Source: Alligator mississippiensis (taxonomy: Eukaryota; Chordata; Crocodylia; Alligatoridae). Taken from it: DNA of 64,000 nucleotides. The notes under the pieces are model-generated. The model was not told the origin of the DNA and made no database searches. It saw only the letters and a program-made list of their open reading frames with translations. The position numbers and the translations under genes are program-made. Below are positions 46,403 through 64,000 of this stretch, piece after piece. The DNA lies in the NCBI RefSeq assembly GCF_030867095.1, contig NC_081828.1, forward strand, positions 220,255,978-220,319,977, written 5' to 3'. Positions within the stretch are counted from its first letter, which is position 1. Each line of letters opens with the position of its first letter.

Positions 46403-46800
46403 TGACGTCACGGGAGTGACGCGCGAAGGGAGGAGGCCGCCGGGAGCGAAGGAGGTCGGGACCGGGCCGGCCGCGCTCGGGGGGACGGCTGCGGGGCGGG
46501 GCGGGGCTGCGCGCGGGGGTCTCCGCAGCCCCGGGGGGGGGTCTGGTTGCTTTGTCCCGGGAGCGGAGCCGAGCCGAGCCGAGCCGAGCCCCCCCCCGGG
46601 CAGGGGGCCGACACGTCGGGGTGCGGGGAACCCGTCCGGGCCCGGGCGCGGGGGGGGGGCAGGGAAGCAGTCACGTGCAGAGGTGGGAAACGGACAAAAG
46701 CAGGAGAGCGCCCCCCCCCCATCCTGTCACCGCGGAGACCGGGTGACAGACCCTGGCGCGGAAGGACCTTCCAAGCCGAGTCGGGCGATGCTGAGCCCCG
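46403..46800 (+). promoter_or_regulatory. CpG-island promoter of zinc-finger gene copy B with CRE
   Basis: The CRE palindrome TGACGTCA is at 46403-46410. Downstream blocks (ctggttgctttgtcccggga, gccgacacgtcggggtgcgg, gcggaaggaccttccaagcc) are near-identical to 27,366-27,590 of copy A. A 5' UTR exon probably lies here; its donor is not certain. Confidence 0.7.
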
Positions 46801-46864
46801 GTTCTGCCACAGGCACCAGGCCACGGAGCTGCAGCCGCAGGAGGAGCCGGTCCAGCACCGGGAG

Positions 46865-54374
<7,510 letters not shown>

Positions 54375-55704
54375 AAGTCACAGCAGTGCTCAGTGTGGGA
54401 AGCGCTTCCTCCACTCCACCAGACTGGCTCGGCACCAGTGCATCCATAGTCAGCAGTGTCCATAATTCTGCCAGCAATACAGGAAGGGCTTGGGGATTTA
54501 TACCTGCCTAGCACCCACCCGTGTCTACATTCAGGGAAGTGGTCTCATGCTCATGTGATGCAGCAACAGTTCACCCTTCGTTCAGCCCTTCTAGGGCACT
54601 GCAGATCCCAAAGGACACAGGGGCTGCCCTCCCAGGTCTGATGTGGGTGATGGTTTAAAAGGAAACACGTCAGGCAGAGGCTAGCCGGATGCTGGGGGAA
54701 CCTGTAAGGAAAAGATCATCCTGGGAGCCTGTGGCATCCCCATCATTCTCCAAAAGCAGCTGGTGCTCTCACGGGGAGAAGTACCTGCACAGTAGGTGCC
54801 CTCCCCAAGACAGCTGGCTCCAAATGACCCCCAGGGACTGTCTTTGGCCAACTCCCAGCTTCAACTTCCCTCCTGGTCCCAGGGTCCTTGTATGTGAAGC
54901 TCTGCAGTTGCAGGGAGGAGGACGTTTATTGCTAGAGAAGGATTCCCTGCCTTCCACCCTGCCCATGCCTTTCCTCCCCACTGCATCATCCCTTTCCCAG
55001 GCCTGCACATGCCCAGCAGGGTCTGCAAGAAACTGCTACAGCCGCCCCATGAGCCCAGTTTTGGCAGGTTTCACTTCCCAGCCCGTCATCAGATCTCTGC
55101 ACCACCAGGTGCCAGCTGCCCCCCGTCCTCCTTCCCTTCATGCTATTGTCTATAGCATATTTCTTGATAATCAAGCCCCACAACTTAACATGATACCCCT
55201 GTGGTTGATCTCTGTGTCCTCTGCAGAGCTGTGAAATGGAAACAGACCAGGGCCCAGAACCCTTTCCATGGAAGATCTCTGTGATTCCTCACCCCCGTCC
55301 CTTTCCAGAGGATTCGCCACAATCCAGGGGGTTTTGATTAGGCTCAGAAGCAGGAGTTCATCATCTTTGAGGCATCAGTCCCAAATCCTGCTGTACAGCC
55401 AAGAACCCTTCCCTTTTGAATGACCCCCTGCCCAGGGGGAAGTAGAGTCTCTTCTCTGGGTTAAATGCGATAGTTGGGGTAAATGAGGTGCAGCCTGTGA
55501 CAGGTCCTGGCCCTTCTGTGGAAGGGCGGGGAAAGTGTGAAGGCATCCTGTGGGTGAAACGCAGCATGTTGTAATTTCCCACTGGGAATATCGAGGCTTC
55601 CCTGCTAGTGCCAAAGCCATTTGGCTCCATGAGTGCCTGTAGGGGCTACTCCTACAGTGTATATAAATCTGCCTTCTCTCTTTCCCTTTTATAGCATTTA
55701 AGAA

Positions 55705-55710
55705 AATAAA
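55705..55710 (+). promoter_or_regulatory. Candidate polyadenylation signal of gene B
   Basis: AATAAA following tttatagcatttaagaaaat, the same local context as 38833 in copy A. About 1.3 kb past the stop. Confidence 0.5.
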
Positions 55711-56571
55711 TATCACTTCTCAGTGAGCCATTTTTTTTGGCAGGATGGCTCGTTTCTCTTGTTGTTGGAGATGGCCACAGAAAGAAGGGAGGGGATGGGA
55801 CTTTGTTCAACACATTCTGAATGTGCCGGTTTCCTGTTGAATGGCTAAGGGGTGGTGAAGTTTGGGGCCAGGTGTGTAGGTGAGGGAGTGTGTGGCAAAG
55901 GAATTGAAATCCAACCCACCCCTTTCCAAGAGGAGGGCATGTGTGCAGATCAGTCAAGGTCCCTGATGTCTCTTCAGAAGTCCTGTGTCCCCAGTGTAGT
56001 TCTCACTGCTTTTTGTGGCATAGTCCTGTGGAGAAGAGCGTGGTGTGTTACAAAAGTAGATGTGTAAGCACTGGTTGTGGGGGCCCTGAGCAGGCTTGAA
56101 TGGAAGCATAGGGAGGCCCCAAAGTCCACTAAGGCCCCCACTATCTGAAATTGGTCAGACTGCATGTGGGGATGTGGCCAGCCTCTGCCTGCAAAGAGAA
56201 AGGCCAAATAGCTGCTTCTCTCCCACAGCAGCTCCAGCAAGTGGATGGGAACATGGGAGAGTCCCACTGAGACCCTGCCCAGAGGTCAGGCCTCCACTTA
56301 CCCCCGTGGCCACAGCCACGTCATGCTCCAGTTCTTATTTGATGATGACATTTGCACCAGGAGGGATGAAGCCAGTACATCTTCCCTTTTGATTTCTTTC
56401 CCCTCGGCTCAGATTGCAGAGACCCAAAAGGCTGCTGAGCAAGGTGAAGTTGGAGGTGGTGATTTAGAGCCCACATCTGGCAGCCTGTGTCAGGTTTCAG
56501 ACAGTGTATAAACCTGCCTCCTCCTTTTCCCTCTATTACGGTGTTTAAGAAAATGAACTCCCTGTTAACTA

Positions 56572-56963
56572 TGTAGCAGGAACTGAACTAATGTAGGTGA
56601 TGTTAACATAAGGTGTAATAATAGTGAAATATAACCATGTTAGTCTTGTCCTGTAAGCAACTTGAAAACTTCATTTTGTATCCTTCTGCTTGACGTAAGT
56701 GAATGAACTCTGCGTCGCCTTTATGTAGGAGTGTGTGTAAAAGGGTGAATGGTGAGATAAGGGCATAGAGATGGGAGAAGAAGATTTAACTGTTTGTGTA
56801 AGCAACAAGGCGCCAATGTACGTTACCAGTCAGTAAACTAATTAATGAATGGCTGAAGAATCCCTTTGAGGCCAAGCACAAGAGATATAACGAGGAGGAA
56901 GAATGCACACATCCTTTCTAAGGTCTCGCTCATGATTTGAGCAATTGGCAATTTAAAGTAACA
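56572..56963. mobile_element. LTR-like insertion (probable solo LTR fossil), 392 bp
   Basis: Starts TGTAGC and ends GTAACA, with acta on both sides (56568-56571 and 56964-56967). Copy A has one acta at 39510-39513 and none of the insert. TG..CA ends and a 4-bp duplication fit an LTR element. No internal region; family unknown. Confidence 0.5.
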
Positions 56964-57485
56964 ACTAGGCACCCTCAAAGAGAGAAAAACCTATCAACTA
57001 ATTGCCCAATAGTTTGGTGGTAATGCCTGGGCAAGACCATGCCAATGTTCATGTGCTCTTGTAACGTTTGCACCCACATTATGAAGCCCACTCAAACCCC
57101 CTTTGGTCTCTTCCAGCCCTTATTCACTTCCTCTCAGCCATGGTCCACTATTCTGAAGGACCATGATATTTTTAGATCTTCCCTAATTGTTTGAGTTCTC
57201 TGTGATCTGGATAGTGACAGATTTACTACGCTGGTGCACGGCATCCCGTGTGTAAGTCTTTCCTCAGTCAAGGGCACTGCCCATCTGTGGTTGGACCACA
57301 TAGTTCACATCCACAGTCTTCAAAGCAGCAAAACATTCAACTGTTCATCCCAGTTTGTCTCCTGGCTTGGGCACAAGGTCCTGAAACTTTTTGGTTTGGG
57401 ACCAAGGTTTCATCACCACATCACCCACACGTGAACAGCCAAACCAAGAGAACCAGGCAGGTGTGTGCGTTGTTGGAACATTCAT

Positions 57486-57487
<2 letters not shown>

Positions 57488-57516
<29 letters not shown>

Positions 57517-57518
57517 CT
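57488..57518. repeat. TA microsatellite, about 15 units
   Basis: The homologous site in copy A (about 40,034) has only about four TA units, so the run expanded after duplication or differs by allele. Confidence 0.95.
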
Positions 57519-57931
57519 GCTGACACTGAAGCATTGCATGATACAGGCCTGAGGAGCAAAAGTGTCCCATGCATGAGCTCTTTCTAGAGGCAGAACTTGA
57601 CCAATCGGTCAGATGAGCACTCCTGTTAGGAGCTGGAAGGAGGAGACGACTGGACGAGGTGGAGGTTAGTCCAGGAACAGAACACCTAGGTCAAGATGTG
57701 AAACAAGCCGATAGCAAAAGACATATCAAGATATTTGTTGAATGTAATAAGTAATTTGTTTGGATGACGATAGAAGGAAAATTAGAAAGCAGTGGCCAAC
57801 AGGAGCCTGCGTGGTGTTGTACTGATACCTTGCCACAGGCATACATGAAACATTATCTTGCCTGTGAACTCACAGCTGTGTTTGGGCCATGGCTTGTAGA
57901 CAATAACCTGGTTTAAACCTTTGCTAGCTGC

Positions 57932-60900
57932 TGTGGTGGGCGAGTAGGTGGTGCTCCTGTGCTGAACCACCCACCTCACTGCACCCGATGACCTTCCAGG
58001 CTCCGAGTGTCTCCCTGGGGGCACCTCGCATCCGGCCACCGCCTTCCTGGAGCACAGCTGCTAGCCTGGAGGAAACGCTGCCTGCGCCCAGGGTCTGGAC
58101 TGATCTGGGACCTGCGCCCTCTGGGAAACACAGGCCTCTTAGTCCTTGAGGGTACTTAGTTCATGGTTGGTCGGGTTGGAAGGGACCTGAGCGGATCAAC
58201 AAGTCCGACCCCCTGCCATGGCGGGAAAGAGTACTGGGATCAAACGACCCCAGCAAGGTGTTCATCTAACCTCCTCTTAAAGACCCCCAGGGTAGAAGCC
58301 AGCACCACTTCTCTTGGAAGTTGGTTCCAGATCCTAGCCGCCCTGACTGTGAAGTAGTTCCTACGGATGTCTAGTCTGAATCTACCCTCTGCCAGCTTGT
58401 GACCAGTATTTCTAGTCACTCCTGGTAGCGCTCGGGGGAACAGGGGCTCCCCCAATGCCTGTTGGTCCCCCCTGACTAGTTTGTAACAGGCCACCAGGTC
58501 CCCCCTCAACCTTCTCCTGTGGAGGCTGAACAGGTTCAGGTCCCATCGCCTCTCCTCGTAGGGCCTGCCCTGCTGCCCCTGACCATGCGGGTGGCCTCCT
58601 CTGGACCCTCTCCATGCTGTCCACATCCCTCCTGAAGTGCGGCGCCCAGACCTGGACGCAGTACTCCAGCTGTGGCCTGACCAGTGCCACGTAGAGGGGG
58701 AGGATCACCTCCTTGGACCTGCTCGAGATGCATCTGTGGATGCACGACAAGGTGCGGTTGGCCTTCCTGACCGCGTCCCCACACTGCCGGCCCATGTTCA
58801 TTTTGGCATCAATAATGACTCCAAGATCCTTTTCTGCCTCTGTGCTGACGAGAAGGGAGTTCCCAGCCTGTAGGTCTGCTGCTGGGTCTTCCCCCCAGGT
58901 GCAGCACCTTGCACTTGTCAGTGTTGAAACCCATCCTGTTCTCATCTGCCCACCCCTGTAACCTGTCCCGGTCCGATTGCAGCCTATTCCTCCCTTCTAG
59001 CGTGCCTGCTTCTCCCCACATCTTAGTGTCATCTGCAAATTTGAGCAGGGTGCTTTTCACCCCCTCGTCCAAGTCGCTGATGAAGATGTTGAACAGTGCG
59101 GGCCCAAGGACCGAGCCCTGGGGGACCCCACTGCCCACAGCCCCCCAGGTCGAATAGGACCCGTCCACCACCGCTCTCTGGGTGTGGCCCTCCAGCCAGT
59201 TAGCGACCCATCTCACTGTGTAGGTGTTGACACCACAGACTCCTAGTTTTTTAATGAGGATGGGGTGAGAGACAGTGTCGAAGGCCTTCCTGAAGTCCAG
59301 AAACACTACGTCCACTGCTACCCCTGCGTCTAAGGATGTTGTACCTGGTCGTAGAAGGCACCAGGTTGGTCTGACAGGACCTGCCTCGAATGAACCCATG
59401 TTGGTTGCCCCTAAGCATAACCTCCACTGCTGGCCCCTCGCAGACATACGCCCGGATAATTTTCTCAAAAAGCTTTCCCAGGACCAAGGTAAGACTCACG
59501 GGCCTATAGTTTCCTGGGTCCTCCTTCCCCCCTTTTTTGAAAATGGGAACCACTTTGGCCCTTTTCCAGTCCTCCAGCACCACACCAGAGCACCACGAGT
59601 GCTTGTAAAGCCGTGCCAGGGGTCCTGCAATGACTTCTGCTCATTCCCTCAGCACTCGGGGGTGGAGATTGTCAGGACCAGCTGATTTAAATACATCCAG
59701 TCCCTCCAGAAGTTCCCTGACTAGATCTTTGCTGACCCTAGATCTGGGTACGCCTCCCACGGGGCCTGAGGGGGTCCCGGTGGGGGGATGACCTGGTCTC
59801 TGCTCAGAAAAATGGAAGCAAAAGAAATTGTTAAGTAGGTTAGCTCTGCTGTCTGGTGTGACGGCCAGATTTCCTAGTGTGTCCTGCAGAGGCCCCACGT
59901 TACCCGGTAACTTCTTTTTACCCGCTATGTATTTAAAAAAGGACTTCTTATTGTCCTTGATCCAGGTCGCTAGTCCCAGTCCCACCTCCGCTTTGGCCTT
60001 CCTGACCTACGGCCCCCCGGCAGCCCTGAGCAACCAAGGTATAGTCCTCTTTGGTGATGGCTCCTCCCTTCCAATGGGTGTACGCCTCCTTTTTAGCTTG
60101 GAGATATTTCCGGATGCTTTGGTGAGCCATGGGGGCCTTTGCACCTCTTGCCCCCTTTGATCCATGTAGGGATTACCTCCCTTTGGGCTTGGAGGATCAT
60201 CTCTTTCAGGAATGACCACTCTTCTTGGACACCCAACTCCCCCCCCCCCACCCTTCCGGACCCCAGTGCCTCCCCGACTAGTCTCCTTACCTCGTTGAAA
60301 TCCTCCCTCCTGAAGTCCGGGGTTGCTGCCTTGCTGCAGTCCTTTGCCACCCTGCGCTGGATGGTGAATCCCAGCAGGCAATGATCACTGTCGCCCAGGT
60401 GTTCGAGCACCCACAGACCCCTCATCAGGTTGTTGCCCGTGGCCAGAACCAGGTCCAACAAGGCGTCTCCCCCGGTGGGGCTATGCACCTCCTGGGTTAG
60501 GTGGAGGTCCTGTATCTCGGCTAGGAACCTACGTGAGGAACCTGCATGAGCGGTTAGATCTGGCTGACTGCTCTTCCCAGCAGATGTCTGGAAAGTTCAG
60601 GTCACCCATGATGACCACGTCCTTTGACCTAACTACCTCCATGAGCTGACTTAAGAAATCCCCGTCCAGCTCTTCCCCCTGGTTGGGTGGTCTGTAGTAG
60701 ACCCCCACCGTTAAGTCCCTTTCCCCTCGGCCTTCTTGGACTCTAACCCAGAGCACTTCAGCCTGCCCCTCCTCTGACCCCGTGCTGCTCGTTGAGGATG
60801 TGTATTCCTCCTTGACGCAGAGCGCCACACCCCGCCTCTCCTCCCTGTCCTGTCCCTCCTGTACAGCCTATAGCCCTTGATATTCACCGCCCAGTCGTGT

Positions 60901-62517
60901 GTTGGGTCCCACCACATTTTGGTGAGCCCCACTATGTTTGGGTTGGTGTCAGCTAGCAGGAGGGCAAGGTCCTCCTGCTTGTTCCCCATGCTACGAGCAT
61001 TAGTGTAGAGGCATTTGAGGCCTCCTGAAGATGCATGCACTGCCCCCCTAATCCCAGTACTACCCGGGCCCCTGTTACTTACCTGGGTATTTGTTCTGCT
61101 CGTCATTGGTCTAGGCTGGGCTGCTTTTGTGGGTGACGCTTGATTTGGTGGTCCAAGGCTACCTCCACCCTCGTCTTCCCCTTTCCCCAATGAGCCTAGT
61201 TTAAAGCCCACTGGAGGAGATCCGCCAACCTAGAAGAGAACACGCTTACCTTTGGGGGAAGGTGAAGCCCAGCCCATCTGAGCATGTCTCTCATCCTGAT
61301 GTGTGGGTTGTTGTCTAAGAAGCCGAAGCCTGCCTCGAGACACCATTCCTGAAGCCTCAAGTTGAGCTCTCTGATTCAGGTCTCACGTCATCTTCTACAT
61401 CCACTCACTGGTAGGACAGAAGAGAATACCACCTGTGCCCCTATCTCCTTCAGCATGCCCCCCCCACCACCCCTCCAGAGCATGGTAGTCCATCATCAGG
61501 TGATCGGGGCTTCTCCTGGCTGCATCATTAGTGCCCACATGGATTAGGACCATGGGGTAGTAATCAGTGTGGTGGATAATGGCCGGGATCATCCCTGTCA
61601 CATCCTGGATCTTTGCTCCGGGCAGACAGTAGACTGCACGTGTTGAGGGGTCCTGGTGACGGATGGGACCCTCTGTACCTCTCAGGATGGAGTCACCTAT
61701 GACAATCACTCAACGTTTCTACTTGACCCACCACCAGGACTTGGGGTGCTTCCCTCAGTTTGATGTACAAATAGTGGTCTCCCTTAGTCACCCAGACCAA
61801 GGGGACCTCAAGGCATAATTTACACCCTCTCCCAATAAGTCTCCAATGCTAGGTACAAAGGAGAACTTTATTGGTTACGAGGAGTATGTTTGAAATAGGG
61901 TACAGGCTAGAGCAATATCAGAGGAATCCCTTAGAGCAAAGTGGCATGGTAGCCTTTGATCACACATCTGAGTTATTTATTATAAGCTATATATCTAGCT
62001 AGATCTCAGATGGCTTACTCATGAGTATCATCCAGAGGCAGGTGGAGCTCCCCTCTGGAGGCAGGCAGCTCATTGATCATGAGTTTCAAGACAGAGAGTG
62101 AGTTTCAGATGGTCCAGCTTCTCTCTGAGTTTTCATCATGGCCACTGCCCCTCCTCCTGGGCAATCCTTCACTTATATAGCCCTCATGACCTCATTTATG
62201 TGATCCAATGAAGGCCAGCAACTGTGGGCTGCGAGCCAACCAGTCTGAAATGCATCACTGGTTGCCGGGCAGACTGGCAGGGTCTTAGCCCCCTCCCAGG
62301 CATGTTGGCATTGCTCAGAACAATAGGGAGCTTAAGCCCCACCACCCAGGTGTGTGAGGCCAGTCACATGGGCAGCGGGAGCAGGTTTCCCCCTCCCTCA
62401 GGAATGTATCCAGCTCCAGTCACAACTCAGGATCAGAGGTGTCTGCCCTCTGCAGTGACCATGGTAACCAATTTGTCAGATAGCAGAGCTTTGGGGAGAG
62501 TCAGATGTTCCGCCACA
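57932..62517 (-). mobile_element. Solo LTR fossil, minus orientation, split by a CR1
   Basis: Ends TGTGGTGGGCG and TTCCGCCACA, flanked by a 5-bp duplication gctgc (57927-57931, 62518-62522). Copy A has one gctgc at 40466-40470. The LTR parts are 57,932-58,160 and about 61,783-62,517, roughly 0.96 kb in all. On the minus strand a TATA-type box lies near 62,173-62,179 and AATAAA at 61867-61872, in proper U3-R-U5 order. No internal coding region remains. It postdates the duplication. Confidence 0.8.
58161..61782 (-). repeat. Near full-length CR1 LINE, 3.6 kb, nested in the LTR
   Basis: The 3' end is at 58161 (tcatggttggtcgggttgga on the plus strand). Flanks share cttagt (58155-58160 and 61783-61788). 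ORF1 (61.4-61.78 kb) has an SGNH/esterase-like core, VIGDSILRG and VLIHVGTND. ORF2 carries endonuclease blocks (VYYRPPNQGEELDGDFLSQL, VVIMGDLNFPDICW) and RT blocks ([47 protein letters not shown]). Several frame breaks; not active as read. Confidence 0.88.
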
Positions 62518-62522
62518 GCTGC

Positions 62523-63535
62523 AACTCCAGTTGTGCTTTGCCTTTCCTGATTTCATCCCTGCATGCCCGAGCAATACTCTTATATTACCCCCTGGTCATC
62601 TGTCCAGGCTCCCACTTCTTATAAACTCCCTCTTTTGTGTTTAAGCTCACTGAAGAGTTCTCTGCTAATCCACGCTGGTCCCCTGCCATACTTGTTAATC
62701 TTCCTGCCTCTCGGGATGGTTCATTCCTGCACTCTCAGTGAGGTTTCTTTAAATTATAATCAGCTCTCCTGGACTCCGTTCCTCCTCAGACTGGCTTCCC
62801 AGAGCATCCTGCTCATAATTTTTCTGATGAAGTCCAAGTCTGGTTTTCTAAAGCCCAAGGTCCATACTCTGCTGATCTTCTTTCTTCCTTTGGTCAGGAT
62901 CCCAAACTCAATCATCTTGTGCGCAGTGCTGCCCAACTTGCCATCCACTTCTACATCCCCCACCAATTCTTCCCAGTTCATAAACCATAGGTCAAGAAGA
63001 GCATGGCCCCTAATTGCTCTCCTGAACACTTGCACTAGGAAGTTGTCTCCTACACCGTCCAACAACTTCCTAGATTGCCTGTGCATTGCTGTATTGCCCT
63101 CTCAGCAGATGTCAGGGTGACTGAGCCCTCCATGAGAACCGGGCCCTGTGGGCTGGACATTTCTGCTAGTTGTCTGAAGAAAGCTTCATCTACCTCATCC
63201 TCCAGGTCTGGGGTCTATAGCAGACACCCAACATGGCATCAGCCTTGCTGCTTTCCCCTCTAACCTGAACCCAGAGACTATCAAAAGACCTATCTCCAGT
63301 TTCATATTGAAGCTCTGACAACTATACAGCTTTTTTACACACAGCACAACTCTTCCTCCTCTTCTCCCCCACCTGTCCTTTCTGGACAGTCTGTACCCAT
63401 CCATGACACTACTTCAGTCATGCGAGCTATCCCACCAAGCCTCTGTTTTTCTAATCATGGATAGTTCCTTGACTATGAGTTTGGAGACAGTTCAGCCTTT
63501 TGACACCTGACAGGACTGCTGTGGTCCTTTAAGCC
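62523..63535 (-). repeat. Old LINE fragment (CR1 group), copy B partner
   Basis: Homologous to 40,471-41,665 and reads the same endonuclease and spacer blocks (HALLDLWFMNWEELVGDVEV). It lacks the nested CR1 present in copy A, with the uninterrupted site at about 63,233. Confidence 0.8.
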
Positions 63536-64000
63536 TGCAAAGCATATCCTTGACATGAGTGCATTGAGGAGCTAGCTCCTGTGCACAGGCTATAATTATA
63601 TAACTTGTTTTTCTGTGAAAAGTCTGAGAAAATGGCCTATTAGCACATATTCCAGTCTATCTGAAGCAGGAGGGTCCTGGTGCTGAGGAGGAGAGTATGG
63701 ATAGAGGACAGAAAGAAGTACGTTTATAAAACAACAACAAACCCAAATAAAACCTGTTGATGAACTACAAAAGCTGACCTCGCTGGTGACTGTGTGACCA
63801 AAGGACTATAAATATCACCACCTTGAACAGAGGAGAAACAAGCTGCTTCTTCCCCAGTTCTGATTGTGTCTGAAGTGGGAAAAACATCTGATCTCCCTTC
63901 AGGTGAACCAGCGTCTCCGACAGTGGTGCCACCAAGAAGCCTTCGGCATCTACAACCACGGTGCCCACTTCGAGGACAGAGGACTCTTGGGGAGAGACAG
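63536..64000 (+). other. Right edge, possible ORF start running off the window
   Basis: Past the duplication edge the sequence is single-copy here. After a cttcag acceptor-like motif at about 63,896-63,901 a frame stays open to the end and reads VNQRLRQWCHQEAFGIYNHG, then a GLLGRD block. That wording recalls the C-terminal block of SGNH-hydrolase-like ORFs found in some vertebrate retroelements. Only 33 codons are visible. Confidence 0.3.

Larger units (their letters stand above)
54375..57926. other. 3' flank of gene B
   Basis: Homologous to 37,065-40,465 but rearranged between 55.64 and 56.57 kb, where blocks occur in a different order from copy A. AATAAA at 55705-55710 is the likely poly(A) signal. 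Contains a 392-bp LTR-like insertion and a TA microsatellite. Confidence 0.65.

Overview
The window is vertebrate nuclear DNA, most likely from a sauropsid and probably a crocodilian. Three things point there: repeats dominated by CR1 LINEs whose 3' ends carry the short tail units typical of archosaur and turtle genomes; SCAN-KRAB-C2H2 zinc-finger genes; and a conserved gene block (H2BK1, ABCF2, CHPF2) that matches human 7q36.1. The species call is an inference from repeat style and is not proven.

Region 1 (1-16.6 kb) is the conserved, GC-rich block. A two-exon, polyadenylated H2B variant (H2BK1) and ABCF2 (14 coding exons, 623 aa) lie on the minus strand. CHPF2 (4 coding exons, 748 aa) lies on the plus strand. 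ABCF2 and CHPF2 are divergently transcribed from a shared 489-bp CpG-island promoter that holds a run of ETS-type sites and a G4C2-type hexanucleotide repeat. All splice sites given for these genes were placed by eye and keep the frame throughout.

Region 2 (16.6-26.2 kb) is gene-poor. It holds a 210-bp hAT-type MITE, a mosaic of CR1 fragments, and a non-CR1 LINE interrupted by a 341-bp non-autonomous DNA element.

Region 3 (26.2-63.5 kb) is a tandem segmental duplication, copy A about 26.2-41.7 kb and copy B about 45.3-63.5 kb. Each copy has a CpG-island promoter with a CRE palindrome, a KRAB zinc-finger gene, a 3' flank and an old LINE fragment. Copy B keeps a complete SCAN-KRAB-zinc-finger gene (predicted 904 aa, 16 finger units). 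Copy A has lost its SCAN exon to a CR1 insertion/deletion but could still make a KRAB protein with 14 fingers. In both copies the finger array looks out of frame with the upstream exon until a 388/389-bp intron inside the apparent zinc-finger exon is recognised. Each copy serves as the empty-site control for insertions in the other: an LTR with a 3.6-kb CR1 nested in it, a second shorter LTR-like insert and a 339-bp DNA element in B; CR1s in A. Between the copies lie a 1-kb inverted-repeat element and a truncated CR1.

The window ends in sequence that may start another ORF, with slight resemblance to an SGNH-hydrolase-like domain.
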